Origin: Arthrobacter hankyongi
Lineage (GTDB): Bacteria > Actinomycetota > Actinomycetes > Actinomycetales > Micrococcaceae
Assembly: GCF_022012395.1 (NCBI RefSeq)
Contig: NZ_JAKLTQ010000015.1
Location: forward strand, 58,201-122,200
Reading direction: 5' to 3'
DNA: 64,000 bases
The notes under the pieces are model-generated. The model was not told the origin of the DNA and searched no databases. It saw nothing but the letters and a program-made list of their open reading frames with translations. Below, piece after piece: positions 7,870-16,475 of the stretch (positions within the stretch are counted from its first letter, which is position 1; the number at the start of each line of letters is the position of its first letter). The position numbers were made by a program, and so were the translations under genes.

Positions 7870-10398
7870 TCATTCCGCCGGGTCACCGGTGGAGAGCGGG
7901 AGCCGGACGACCATGGTCAGCCCGCCGCCGGGGGTCTGCTCGGCCAGCAGCCGGCCGCCCATGGTTTCGGTAAAGCCTTTGGCGACGGCCAGGCCCAGGC
8001 CGACGCCGGTGCCGGAAGAGACATCGTCCAGGCGCTGGAAGGGACGGAACATATCCACGACGTCGGCCGAGGGAACCCCCTGCCCGTGGTCGATGATCCG
8101 CAGCTCACTGGCCGGGCGCCCGTCCACGGTGGCCGTGCCCACGCCGCCGACACTGCCGACGATGACGATGTCCGAGCCGGGGGCGTACTTGAGCGCGTTC
8201 TCGACAACGTTCGCGATCACCCGTTCCAGCAGCCCGGCGTCCGCGTCCACCGGCGGCATATTCGGCGGCAGTTCCACCCGGATGCGGCCCGGCGGCAGGG
8301 AAGTCAGCGCTGCCTCGACGGCCTCCCGCCAGCTCAGCGGGTGCAGCAGCGGCTGGACGGACTCGGCGGTGATCCGGGACATGTCCAGCAGGTTGCCCAC
8401 CAGCGAGTCGAGCCGGTCCGCGTAGGACTCGATGGTGGCGAGCAGTTCCTGTTCATCCTCGGGCGGGAGCCTGACGGTGTCCTGCCGCAGGCTGGAGACG
8501 GCGAGTTTGATCCCGGCCAGCGGGGTGCGCAGGTCATGCGAGACCGCGCGCAGCACCGAGGTGCGCATCTTGTTTCCTTCGGCCAGGCGCAGGTTGTCGC
8601 GGCGGCTGGCGGTGAGCTGCTCGTGCTGCTGGATGGCCAGCAGGTGCGAGGTGACGGCGGACAGCAGCTGGCGCTCGCGCTGGCTCAGGGCCCGTCCGTT
8701 CAGCGCGAGCAGATGGTCTTCATCGACCGGCTCCAGGGTGCCGGCATCGGCCGGATCGGCCGCGGCGGTGCCGCTCTTGGCGGCCAGCTCCCAGTCGCCG
8801 CGGCCATCCGGCCCGCGGACATAGAGGGCCGCGCCGTCGACCCGGAAGAGCTCGCGGACCTGGTCCAGGAAACCGGCCACCGAGTCTTCGGCGGCGAGGA
8901 CGCCGCGGCTGACCTCGTCGAGGATGGCCGCCTCGGCGCGGACCCGGCCGGCTTCCTTGGCCAGGCGGGCGGAATAGCCGACCACGAGCGAGACGACGGC
9001 GGCGACGGCCAGGAACAGGAACAGGGTCAGGACATTCTCCGGCTTGCCGATGGCCAGCGTGCCGGTCGGGGGGACCGCGAAGAAGGTGACGGTCATGCTG
9101 GCCAGTGCCGCGGCCGCGAGGGCCGGCCACAGGCCTCCCAGCAGCGCAACGGCAATGGTCCCGCACAGCTGGATCAGCATGTCCGTGGCGAAGTTTTCGT
9201 TGGGGATGGCCGCGAGGATGAGCTGCAGCAGCGGCGGCAGGAGCAGGGCCATGGCGAGCCCGACCCGGATCCGGGTCAGGCCCAGGTCCTTGGGCGGTTT
9301 GAGTCCGGTGCCCTGGCCGCCGTGGGCATGCGAGACCATGTGGACGTCGATGTCCCCGGACTCCTGGACGACCCGGGCGCCGATGCCGCGTCCGCCGAAG
9401 AACCGCGCCACGGCGGTGCGGCGCGAGATGCCGACGACGATCTGTGTGGCGTTGATGCCGCGGGCGAACTCCAGCAGCGTCTCGGCAGGATCCTCGCCGG
9501 TGACGGCATGGTAGGTGCCGCCGAGTTCCTTGGTGAGCTGGCGCTGCTGTTCCAGCTCGCGCGGGGAGCCGGCGGCCAGCCCGTTGGCGGTGCTGACGTG
9601 GACCGCATGCAGTTCGCCGCCGGTGACGCGGGAGAGGATGCGGGCGGCCCGGCGCAGCAGCACCCGGCCTTCGGACCCGCCGCTGAGGCCCACGACCAGG
9701 CGTTCCCGGGCCGGCCAGGTGTCGCTGATGCCCTGCTGCGCCCGGTAGGCTTCCAGGCCTTCTTCGACCCGGTCCGCGAGCCAGAGCAGCGCCAGTTCCC
9801 GCAACGCGGTGAGGTTGCCCAGCCGGAAGTAGTCGGACAGGGCCGCGTCGGCCTGTTCCGCGGGGTAGACCTTGCCCAGGGACAGGCGCAGCCGGAGCAT
9901 TTCGGGCGCGATGTCGACCAGTTCGATCTGGTCGGCCCGCCGGACGATGTCGTCGGGGATGGTTTCGTCCTCGTACCGGCCGGTGATCGTCGCGACCGCG
10001 TCGGAGAGCGAGCCCAGATGCCGGATGTCGATGGTGGAGATGACGTCGATGCCGGCGTCGAGCAGGTCCTCGATGTCCTGCCACCGTTTGCCGTGGCGGC
10101 TGCCGGGCAGGTTGCTGCGGGCGTAGCCGTCGACCAGCGCGACCTCGGGTGCCCGGGCAATCAGCGCGTCCACGTCCAGTTCCTCGGCCACGGCCCCACG
10201 GTGCTCCACCGTCCGCGGCGGCACGCTGTCCAGGCCCGCCTTCAGCGCGGCGGTTTCGGCGCGTCCGTGGTCCTCGGCCAGGCCGATGGCGGCGTCCCGG
10301 CCCTGCTCCCTGAGCTGGTGGGCTTCCTCGAGCATGGCGTAGGTTGTTCCGGCCCCCGGGGCGGCCCCCAGGTAGATGCGCAGTTTTCCGCGTTGCAT
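7870..10398 (-). CDS. kdpD: KdpD-type sensor histidine kinase with degenerate nucleotide site
   Basis: An 842-aa membrane kinase. It has an N-terminal KdpD domain (1-210), a USP-like domain (about 232-355), four membrane helices (about 378-475, DUF4118), a GAF-like region (about 490-600), the phospho-acceptor H621 in SHDLRTPL, and an ATPase domain with N732 and G-boxes. The Walker A equivalent at residues 11-19 reads GAAPGAGTT, so the usual lysine is threonine; the Walker B DE is DG. The ATG at 10398 is preceded by AGGAAC. It is divergent from kdpE across only 37 bases, unlike the usual kdpDE operon. Confidence 0.9.
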   Translation of the reverse strand: MQRGKLRIYLGAAPGAGTTYAMLEEAHQLREQGRDAAIGLAEDHGRAETAALKAGLDSVPPRTVEHRGAVAEELDVDALIARAPEVALVDGYARSNLPGSRHGKRWQDIEDLLDAGIDVISTIDIRHLGSLSDAVATITGRYEDETIPDDIVRRADQIELVDIAPEMLRLRLSLGKVYPAEQADAALSDYFRLGNLTALRELALLWLADRVEEGLEAYRAQQGISDTWPARERLVVGLSGGSEGRVLLRRAARILSRVTGGELHAVHVSTANGLAAGSPRELEQQRQLTKELGGTYHAVTGEDPAETLLEFARGINATQIVVGISRRTAVARFFGGRGIGARVVQESGDIDVHMVSHAHGGQGTGLKPPKDLGLTRIRVGLAMALLLPPLLQLILAAIPNENFATDMLIQLCGTIAVALLGGLWPALAAAALASMTVTFFAVPPTGTLAIGKPENVLTLFLFLAVAAVVSLVVGYSARLAKEAGRVRAEAAILDEVSRGVLAAEDSVAGFLDQVRELFRVDGAALYVRGPDGRGDWELAAKSGTAAADPADAGTLEPVDEDHLLALNGRALSQRERQLLSAVTSHLLAIQQHEQLTASRRDNLRLAEGNKMRTSVLRAVSHDLRTPLAGIKLAVSSLRQDTVRLPPEDEQELLATIESYADRLDSLVGNLLDMSRITAESVQPLLHPLSWREAVEAALTSLPPGRIRVELPPNMPPVDADAGLLERVIANVVENALKYAPGSDIVIVGSVGGVGTATVDGRPASELRIIDHGQGVPSADVVDMFRPFQRLDDVSSGTGVGLGLAVAKGFTETMGGRLLAEQTPGGGLTMVVRLPLSTGDPAE

Positions 10399-10435
10399 GT
10401 TCCTATTGTTGTGTGAAAACAGGTGGGAGGACGTC

Positions 10436-11110
10436 ATGACCGCACTGCTTGTCGTCGACGACGAGGCGCAGTTCCTGCGCGCGCTGCAGATCAACCTCAC
10501 GGCCCACGGGTTCGACGTCGTCACCGCCGGCACCGGCACCGACGCCCTGCAGGCCGCGGCCCGGCACCAGCTGGACGCGGTGGTGCTGGACCTGGGCCTG
10601 CCGGATATGGACGGGATCGACGTGATCCGGGGCCTGCGGGGCTGGACCGACGTCCCGATCATCGTGCTCTCGGCCCGGCACGGCTCTGCCGACAAGGTCG
10701 AGGCCCTCGACTGCGGGGCCGACGACTACGTCACCAAACCATTCGGGCTGCCCGAGCTGTTGGCACGGCTGCGCGCGGCCGTGCGCCGGGGCCACCCCGG
10801 CGCCGGGACGCCGGTGCTGGAGACGGCGGATTTCACCATCGACGTGGCGGCCAAGAAGGTGCAGCGCGACGGGAAACCGGTCCGCCTCACCCCGACCGAA
10901 TGGAAGCTGCTCGAGAGCCTGGTCCTCAATGCCGGGACGCTGGTGGGGCAGACCCGGCTGCTGCACGAGGTCTGGGGACCGGCCTACGGGACCGAAACCC
11001 AGTACCTGCGCGTCTACATCGCCCAGCTGCGCCGCAAGCTCGAACCCGATCCGGCCAATCCGCGCTACATCCTGACCGAACCGGGCATGGGCTACCGGTT
11101 CGAGCCGTGA
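10436..11110 (+). CDS. kdpE: KdpE-type response regulator
   Basis: A 224-aa OmpR-family regulator. The receiver domain has the acidic pair DD near residues 8-9, the phospho-acceptor aspartate in VVLDLGLPDMDG and the conserved lysine in TKPF; a winged-helix DNA-binding domain follows (about 125-222). The start ATG has GGGAGG eight bases upstream. It pairs with the divergent KdpD kinase and is the obvious candidate to bind the 11-bp repeats before the kdp operon. Confidence 0.93.
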   Translation: MTALLVVDDEAQFLRALQINLTAHGFDVVTAGTGTDALQAAARHQLDAVVLDLGLPDMDGIDVIRGLRGWTDVPIIVLSARHGSADKVEALDCGADDYVTKPFGLPELLARLRAAVRRGHPGAGTPVLETADFTIDVAAKKVQRDGKPVRLTPTEWKLLESLVLNAGTLVGQTRLLHEVWGPAYGTETQYLRVYIAQLRRKLEPDPANPRYILTEPGMGYRFEP

Positions 11111-11134
11111 GCCGGTCCGCCGGGGGAGTGGCCG

Positions 11135-11148
11135 GTTCCACGTGGAAC
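11135..11148. promoter_or_regulatory. parS-like site
   Basis: GTTCCACGTGGAAC is a perfect 14-bp palindrome in the gap after kdpE. It differs from the parS core GTTTCACGTGAAAC at two symmetric positions that vary in actinobacterial parS sites. It is one of three such sites about 5.4 kb apart in this window. Confidence 0.5.
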
Positions 11149-11328
11149 GCGCGCGGTTCATGTAGCTGGTCCCACCGGCCGTCCGCCCGGAGCGTCCGGC
11201 CTGTACGGGCCACCCACCCTGGCCGGGTCCACGCCGGCGCACTACGATGGGTGCGTCCCTACCGGTAGTCGACACCGCGGCCGCACTCGAGGCGTGGACG
11301 TCAACCTGTCTGAACGGCGGTCCCCGCC

Positions 11329-12447
11329 ATGCATGTCGCCGATGTCCGCCAGCTCTTCCCCGGACTCAAGGACACCGTTTACCTCAACACCGCCACCATA
11401 AACGTCGGCTGCGCCCCCGCCAGGGCGGCCTACGAGTTGGCGGTCGAGCGCTGGTCCGCGGGCCGGTTCGACTGGATGGAAGCCGAGCGGGCCGGGGAGG
11501 AGGCCCGCGCCATGTTCGCCGAGATCGTCGGCGCCACGGCCGGGGAGATCGCCATCGTTCCGGCCGTGAGCACGGCCGCGGGGATTGTGGCCGCCAACCT
11601 GCCGCCCGCGAAGCACGGCGAGAACATCGTGGTCGCCGAGAACGAATTCGCCTCCAACTACTATCCCTGGCTCCTGCTCCGGGAGCGCGGCTACGAGATC
11701 CGCGCCGTGGCACCGGGCGGTGACGGCGTGTCGGCCGAGGAGTTCGGCCGACACGCCGACGGCGGCACCCGCTTGATCGCCGTGAGCGCCGTGCATTCGT
11801 CCAACGGCTATCGGGTCGACCTGGCCGCGCTCAGCCGGGTCGCTGCCCGCTCCGGCGCCTGGTTCTTTGTTGATGCATGCCAGGCGGCCGGCGCGGTGCC
11901 GCTCGACGTGGTCCGCGACGGCGTCGATTTCCTGGCCGCGGCCAGCCACAAGTTCCTGCTCGGCTCGAGGGGCATGGGATACCTCTATGTCCGCCGTGAG
12001 CTGCTTGACCGGCTCCAACCCATCGTGCCCGGCTGGAAGGCCGCCCGAAAGCCGGCCGAGAGCTTTTACGGACCGGCAATGGACCTGTCGCCCACAGCGT
12101 CGAAGCTCGATGCCTCATTGGCATGGTTTCCCGCCCTGGCCGAGCAAGCGGCGCTCCGCATCTTCGGCCGGTTCGGGATCACCGCACTGCTCGAGCGCAA
12201 CGCCCTGCTCGCCCGGCGCCTGCAGGACGCGCTGGCTGCACAGGGCTCTGCCTTCCATCCCTTCCCTGACCAGCACCGCTCTACCATCGTCTCCGTTCCG
12301 GTGACCGATACCGAGGCGGTCATGGCGCGGTTCCGCCAAGCCAACGTGGTGACGTCGGTCCGTACGGGCCGGATCCGACTGGCGGTACACTTCTACAATT
12401 TGGAGGATGAACTCGATCGGGTGGCCGAGCTGATTGGCGGCGCGTGA
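11329..12447 (+). CDS. Class V aminotransferase-fold PLP enzyme
   Basis: A 372-aa cytoplasmic enzyme of the cysteine desulfurase / isopenicillin-N epimerase fold. The PLP lysine is K208 in AAASHKFLLGSRGMG, and the aspartate that holds the PLP ring nitrogen is D182 in FFVDACQAAG. The conserved N-terminal YLNTATIN and late RTGRIRLAVHFYN segments are present. There is no active-site cysteine loop of the desulfurase type. The substrate is unknown. The missing EgtE of the ergothioneine cluster has this fold, but sequence resemblance is not strong enough for that call. Confidence 0.85.
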   Translation: MHVADVRQLFPGLKDTVYLNTATINVGCAPARAAYELAVERWSAGRFDWMEAERAGEEARAMFAEIVGATAGEIAIVPAVSTAAGIVAANLPPAKHGENIVVAENEFASNYYPWLLLRERGYEIRAVAPGGDGVSAEEFGRHADGGTRLIAVSAVHSSNGYRVDLAALSRVAARSGAWFFVDACQAAGAVPLDVVRDGVDFLAAASHKFLLGSRGMGYLYVRRELLDRLQPIVPGWKAARKPAESFYGPAMDLSPTASKLDASLAWFPALAEQAALRIFGRFGITALLERNALLARRLQDALAAQGSAFHPFPDQHRSTIVSVPVTDTEAVMARFRQANVVTSVRTGRIRLAVHFYNLEDELDRVAELIGGA

Positions 12448-12576
12448 GCGGCCGGGGCCGGCCGGAACGTGGCTGTGGAGGAGACCGGGCGGGAGCCCTG
12501 CCGGGGATGACGGGCTCCTCCGCCGGCCGGCCTCCTGCATCGGTTTGCCGGCGGCTGCCTGAAGCGCCCCGAAGCG

Positions 12577-13428
12577 TCAGCTAACCCAACTCTGGACCGT
12601 TTCCCGCATCGGGGTGGTGGGCCGGCCGATCAGCCGGGACAGGTCGCCGGTTTCGATGAGCAGCGTGTTCTCTGCGGTGTTCTGGTCCAGACCGACCAGG
12701 AACCCGATGGTCATTTCGTCGAGCCCGGCCTGCTGCAGTGCCCGGCGGTGCTCGTCCGCGCTGACGTCCTGGTAGGTGACTGCGCGCCCGAGGGCGTCGC
12801 CGATCATTCCTGCGAGGTCGGCCATCGTCCACGCCGCGTCCCCGCCGAGCTCGTACACGGCGTTTTTGTGTCCCTCCTCCGTCAGCACCACGCCGGCGGC
12901 CGCGGCGAAGTCGGCGCGCGGTGCGCTGGAAATCCTGCCGCCGTGGGCGCTGCCGAGGATCGTCCCGGCCGCCTTCGCCTGGTCGAACGCCGGCCGGTAA
13001 TTCTCCGAGTACCAGCCGTTGCGCAGGAACGTGAAGGGCAGCCCGCTGCCGCGGATGATGGCCTCGGTGGCGGCGTGCTCGGGGGCGAGGATCAGGGTGG
13101 TCTCGTCCGCCGAGGGGGCGCTAGTGTACACGATGCGGGCCGCACCGGCCCGGGCGGCGGCTTCAACGACGTTGCGGTGCTGCCCGATCCGCTGGCCGAC
13201 CTCGCTGCCGGAGACCAGCAGCACCACGTCGCCCTGCCGGATCACACCGTCCGCCGGGGCGCCGAAGTCGAAGGCGGCGGTGCGCACGCCCCGGTCGGCG
13301 AGGTCCCGCAGGCGTTCGACGGCGCGGCCCGTGGCCGTGATTTCCGTGGATTCGACCCCGCGTTTGAGTAGATCCTTGACGACGAGGCGTCCGAACTGGC
13401 CGGTGGCCCCGGTGACAACGATGGACAT
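12577..13428 (-). CDS. NmrA/QorB-like NAD(P)-binding reductase
   Basis: A 283-aa atypical SDR-fold protein. The N-terminal nucleotide-binding motif is GATGQFG (residues 7-13), followed by the TSAPSADET and PFTFLRNGWYSENY segments typical of NmrA/QorB-like quinone or redox-sensing reductases. It lies 49 bases downstream of the MarR gene on the same strand, so the two are probably co-transcribed. A role in quinone or electrophile detoxification is inferred. Confidence 0.87.
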   Translation of the reverse strand: MSIVVTGATGQFGRLVVKDLLKRGVESTEITATGRAVERLRDLADRGVRTAAFDFGAPADGVIRQGDVVLLVSGSEVGQRIGQHRNVVEAAARAGAARIVYTSAPSADETTLILAPEHAATEAIIRGSGLPFTFLRNGWYSENYRPAFDQAKAAGTILGSAHGGRISSAPRADFAAAAGVVLTEEGHKNAVYELGGDAAWTMADLAGMIGDALGRAVTYQDVSADEHRRALQQAGLDEMTIGFLVGLDQNTAENTLLIETGDLSRLIGRPTTPMRETVQSWVS

Positions 13429-13477
13429 GTGTGCTCCTTGGTGATTGAACGCTTCGGCCGGTGCGGCCGGTGCAGGT

Positions 13478-13984
13478 TCAGGGGCATGCAGTGCCCTGAG
13501 GGTGCCCGTCGGCGGGCAGGGCGCGGTGCGGTGTGCAGGCGTCTGTCAGCAGCGCCCGGCCGATCTCGGCCAGCTGACCGACCTGCTCGTCCGTGAGCCG
13601 GTCGAACACCATGGAGCGGACGGCCTCGACATGGCCCGGCGCGGCTTGCTCCACCTTGGCCATCCCGTGGTCGGTCAGGTGGGCGACGACGGCACGGCGG
13701 TCCTCAGCTGCCATCGTCCGGCTGACGAAGCCCTTCTGTTCCAGCCGGGACACGATGCGCGACAGGCGCGATTGCGAGGTGCTGGCCAGCGCGGCAAGGT
13801 CACTCATGCGCATCTGCCGGTCGCCGGTCTCGGACAACATGGCCAGCACCATGTAGTCAGCCATGCTCAGGTCTTCGTCGCGCTGCAGCTGCGAATCCAG
13901 GGCCGCGGGGAGGACAAACATCAACGCAGCGAGCGAAAGCCATGCCTCGCGTTCTTGTCCGTCCAGCCACCGGGGTTCACTCAT
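13478..13984 (-). CDS. MarR family transcriptional regulator
   Basis: A 168-aa winged-helix repressor. The recognition region SDLAALASTSQSRLSRIVSR and the wing with AAEDRRAVVAHLTDHG are typical of MarR proteins. A C-terminal tail of about 20 residues carries two cysteines and could be redox-sensitive, though this is speculative. It leads a probable operon with the NmrA-like reductase and is divergent from the DoxX gene. Confidence 0.9.
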   Translation of the reverse strand: MSEPRWLDGQEREAWLSLAALMFVLPAALDSQLQRDEDLSMADYMVLAMLSETGDRQMRMSDLAALASTSQSRLSRIVSRLEQKGFVSRTMAAEDRRAVVAHLTDHGMAKVEQAAPGHVEAVRSMVFDRLTDEQVGQLAEIGRALLTDACTPHRALPADGHPQGTACP

Positions 13985-14006
13985 GTAACCATCCTACGAC
14001 ATACTG

Positions 14007-14040
14007 TTGACACATCAATAGTTGCAGCTGCATGATTTGA
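14007..14040. promoter_or_regulatory. Promoter with dyad operator between marR and doxX
   Basis: TTGACA at 14007-14012 and CATGAT at 14031-14036 (18-base spacer) form a plausible promoter towards doxX. Over it lies a 26-bp dyad TCAA-N4-TGCAGCTGCA-N4-TTGA (14015-14040). On the other strand TTGATG and TAGGAT are spaced for the marR promoter. The layout fits autorepression by the MarR protein and joint control of both units. Confidence 0.5.
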
Positions 14041-14101
14041 GCACGCAACAAAATCTCCGCCATGGAGAATCACTCGCACCCACCCCGAAGGAACCCTGAA
14101 G

Positions 14102-14476
14102 ATGAACATCGTCCTGTGGATTGTGGCCGGAATCCTGGCCCTGGCCTTCCTTGCGGCCGGCCTGATGAAGCTTGCCCAACCCCAGCAGAAGCTTGCAGCC
14201 TCCGGCATGGCCTGGGCCGGCGATGCCAACGCCGGCTCGGTCAAAGCCGTCGGCGCCGCCGAAGTCCTCGGCGCCCTCGGGCTGGTCCTGCCGGCCATTA
14301 CCGGCACCGCGCCCGTGCTGGTGCCGCTCGCGGCCACCGGCCTCGCCGTCGTCATGATCGGCGCCGCCATCACCCACGCCAAGCGCGGTGAGAAGCAGAT
14401 GATCGGCATCAACATCGTGCTGGCCGTGCTGGCCGCCTTCGTCGCCGTGGGCCGCTTCGGCGCCTGGGCCTTCTAG
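14102..14476 (+). CDS. DoxX family membrane protein
   Basis: A 124-aa protein with four membrane helices. The opening segment (IVAGILALAFLAAGLMKLAQP) and the later GALGLVLPAITGTAPVLVPLAATGLA match DoxX-like proteins, small inner-membrane proteins linked to redox and thiol stress. GAAGGAACC serves as the ribosome site. It is divergent from the MarR/NmrA pair and is probably controlled by the same dyad. Confidence 0.87.
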   Translation: MNIVLWIVAGILALAFLAAGLMKLAQPQQKLAASGMAWAGDANAGSVKAVGAAEVLGALGLVLPAITGTAPVLVPLAATGLAVVMIGAAITHAKRGEKQMIGINIVLAVLAAFVAVGRFGAWAF

Positions 14477-14532
14477 CCTCCTGTCACCGGGGCCACCGGC
14501 TACGCCGAGCCGGGGAAGGGCCAGGCCCAGAG

Positions 14533-14594
14533 CAACTTGGGCGGGATAGTTGCAGTTATCAGGCCTGATAACTGCAACTATCCCGCCCAAGTTG
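14533..14594. repeat. 62-bp perfect palindrome
   Basis: Two 31-base arms meet without spacer at 14563/14564 (CAACTTGGGCGGGATAG outwards; AGGCCT at the centre), with no mismatch. It starts 56 bases after the doxX stop. It could form a cruciform in DNA or a very stable RNA hairpin. No T-run follows. It contains ATAGTTGCAG, also found in the marR/doxX operator. It may be a dispersed palindromic repeat unit. Confidence 0.85.
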
Positions 14595-14740
14595 TGTGGT
14601 GTTGGTGGCTCGGGCTGGTGCGGGGCCGGGCGGTCCGGGCCATCCCCCGGCTTTTCCCAAGCTGGCTGGCATACGGTCTAGTCATGGCACCGGCCGCGGG
14701 TCGCACCGCGGGCCGCCGTGCCCACCCTCCCCCAGGGGGT

Positions 14741-14782
14741 GCATGGCCTGTCCCGGCAAGCCCCGTTCGGGACAGGCCATGC
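14741..14782. terminator. 15-bp stem hairpin in a gene-free stretch
   Basis: GCATGGCCTGTCCCG (14741-14755) pairs perfectly with 14768-14782 around a 12-base loop. It lies in the 370-base gap between the long palindrome and the aldehyde dehydrogenase gene, in which I see no coding sequence. Without a T-run its action as a terminator is uncertain. Confidence 0.4.
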
Positions 14783-14966
14783 CAACTTCTGCGCAGCTGC
14801 TCGATTAGCTGACTGGCCTGGCTCCTCGACAGGCCGCGGACGGGCCTTGCGAAACTGGTTGTGCACCCAGCGTCAACGCCATGGCGCGCAAAGCCAAGAC
14901 CCCGGCGGGCGGCCCGGGGCACAGTAGTGGCAGTACCGCCATTGCCGACCTCCAAGGAGTGGAACC

Positions 14967-16403
14967 ATGACCGCCGAATCCACCATTCAGGACACGTTCG
15001 CCAGCGCCGCGGACCTGCTGGCCGTGATCCAGCCGGCCGCGGGCGGCCGCCAGATCAAGGATCCGGCCACCGGCGAGCTCGTTGGCCGGGTCGCCGAGCC
15101 CGGGGTGGCCGAACTGGACGCCGCCGTCGCCGCCGCCCGCGCCGCGCAGCCGGGGTGGGCCGCCCGCGGCGACGCAGAGCGCCGGGAGCTCCTCAACCGC
15201 GCCGCGGACGCGGTCGAGGCCAGCGCCGAGGCCCTGGCCGAGCTGCTCTCGCGCGAGCAGGGCAAGCCGCTCAACGGCCCGAACGCCCGCTTCGAGGTCG
15301 GCGCCTGCGCCGCCTGGCTGCGGGCCACGGCCTCGTTCGAGCTGGAGCCGGAGACCCTGGTGGACGAGGAGGGCACGCACGCCCAGCTGTTCTACCGCCC
15401 GCTCGGCGTGGTTGGCGCCATCGGCCCGTGGAACTGGCCGATGATGATTTCCATCTGGCAGCTGGCCCCGGCCCTGCGGATGGGCAACACCGTGGTCATG
15501 AAGCCCTCCGAGTACACCCCGCTGTCCGTGCTGGCCCTGGCCGAGGTGCTCAACTCGGTGTTCCCTGTGGATGTGCTGTCGGTGGTGCCCGGCGGCCGCG
15601 AGGTGGGCGAGCGCCTGGCTTCCCATCCGGAGATCGCCAAGGTGATGTTCACCGGGTCCACCGCCACCGGCAAGGCGATCATTCGTTCCTCGGCCGACAC
15701 TGTGAAGCGGCTGACGCTGGAACTCGGCGGCAACGACGCCGGGATCGTGCTGCCCGATGCGGACCCGGCGGCGATCGCCGAGGGCCTGTTCTGGGGCGCC
15801 TTCATCAACACCGGGCAGACCTGCGCCGCGCTCAAGCGCCTGTACGTGCACGAGGACATCTACGCCGAGGTTTGCGAGGCCCTGACCGCGGTCGCGCAGC
15901 AGATGCCGATGGGTGTGGGCCTGAACGAGAACAACGTGCTCGGCCCGCTGCAGAACAAGGCCCAGTTCGACATCGTCGCCAACCTGGTCCAGGCCGCAAA
16001 GGATGCCGGCGCGAGGGTGCTCACCGGCGGGAACCCGGAGGAGAACCAGCCCGGCTACTTCTACCCGGCCACCCTGGTCGCCGACATCGACAACGACAAC
16101 CCGCTGGTGGCCCAGGAGCAGTTCGGCCCGGCCCTGCCGATCATCAAGTACTCCACCATCGATGAGGCCGTTGAGATGGCCAATGCCCTGGAGGTGGGCC
16201 TGGGCGCCTCCGTCTGGTCCGCCGACCCGGCCGCCGCCCGCGAGGTCGCCGCCCGGATCGAGGCCGGCACGGTCTGGATCAACAAGCACGGGGCCGTCGA
16301 CCCGCGCGTCCCCTTCGGCGGAGCCAAGCAGTCCGGCTACGGCCTGGAATTCGGCGCCGAAGGCCTGAAGCACCTCGCCCAGCCGCAGATCATCAACGGC
16401 TGA
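14967..16403 (+). CDS. NAD(P)-dependent aldehyde dehydrogenase
   Basis: A 478-aa enzyme of the ALDH superfamily that oxidises an aldehyde to the acid. The general base is E252 in ELGGNDAG and the nucleophile C286 in NTGQTCAALK. The cofactor loop FTGSTATGK and the signature WNWPMMISIWQLAPAL are present. The last helix includes VPFGGAKQSGYG. A strong site AAGGAG precedes the ATG. Substrate unknown. It is a single-gene unit followed by a clear hairpin. Confidence 0.93.
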   Translation: MTAESTIQDTFASAADLLAVIQPAAGGRQIKDPATGELVGRVAEPGVAELDAAVAAARAAQPGWAARGDAERRELLNRAADAVEASAEALAELLSREQGKPLNGPNARFEVGACAAWLRATASFELEPETLVDEEGTHAQLFYRPLGVVGAIGPWNWPMMISIWQLAPALRMGNTVVMKPSEYTPLSVLALAEVLNSVFPVDVLSVVPGGREVGERLASHPEIAKVMFTGSTATGKAIIRSSADTVKRLTLELGGNDAGIVLPDADPAAIAEGLFWGAFINTGQTCAALKRLYVHEDIYAEVCEALTAVAQQMPMGVGLNENNVLGPLQNKAQFDIVANLVQAAKDAGARVLTGGNPEENQPGYFYPATLVADIDNDNPLVAQEQFGPALPIIKYSTIDEAVEMANALEVGLGASVWSADPAAAREVAARIEAGTVWINKHGAVDPRVPFGGAKQSGYGLEFGAEGLKHLAQPQIING

Positions 16404-16420
16404 TCCACCGGCAGCGCCAA

Positions 16421-16455
16421 GCGGCCCCGGCCACCCTCGCGGTGGCCGGGGCCGC
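16421..16455 (+). terminator. Hairpin terminator after the aldehyde dehydrogenase gene
   Basis: GCGGCCCCGGCCACC and its exact complement form a 15-bp stem with a five-base loop (CTCGC), starting 18 bases after the stop codon. There is no T-run, as is common for actinobacterial terminators. Confidence 0.7.
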
Positions 16456-16475
16456 CGCGTATCTGCCGGTCGGCC

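Noticed and set aside
11329..12447. Call of the class V aminotransferase as EgtE
   Set aside because: Only the fold is shared; sequence hallmarks of EgtE were not recognised and the gene is 26 kb from the egt operon.
12448..12576. GGCCGGCC-rich inverted repeat between the convergent aminotransferase and NmrA-like genes
   Set aside because: The short GC-rich arms are far apart and not unique; pairing is not convincing as a defined terminator.
14600..14955. Possible gene between the palindrome and the aldehyde dehydrogenase gene
   Set aside because: Frames on both strands are short, biased and lack ribosome sites; only a hairpin is supported.
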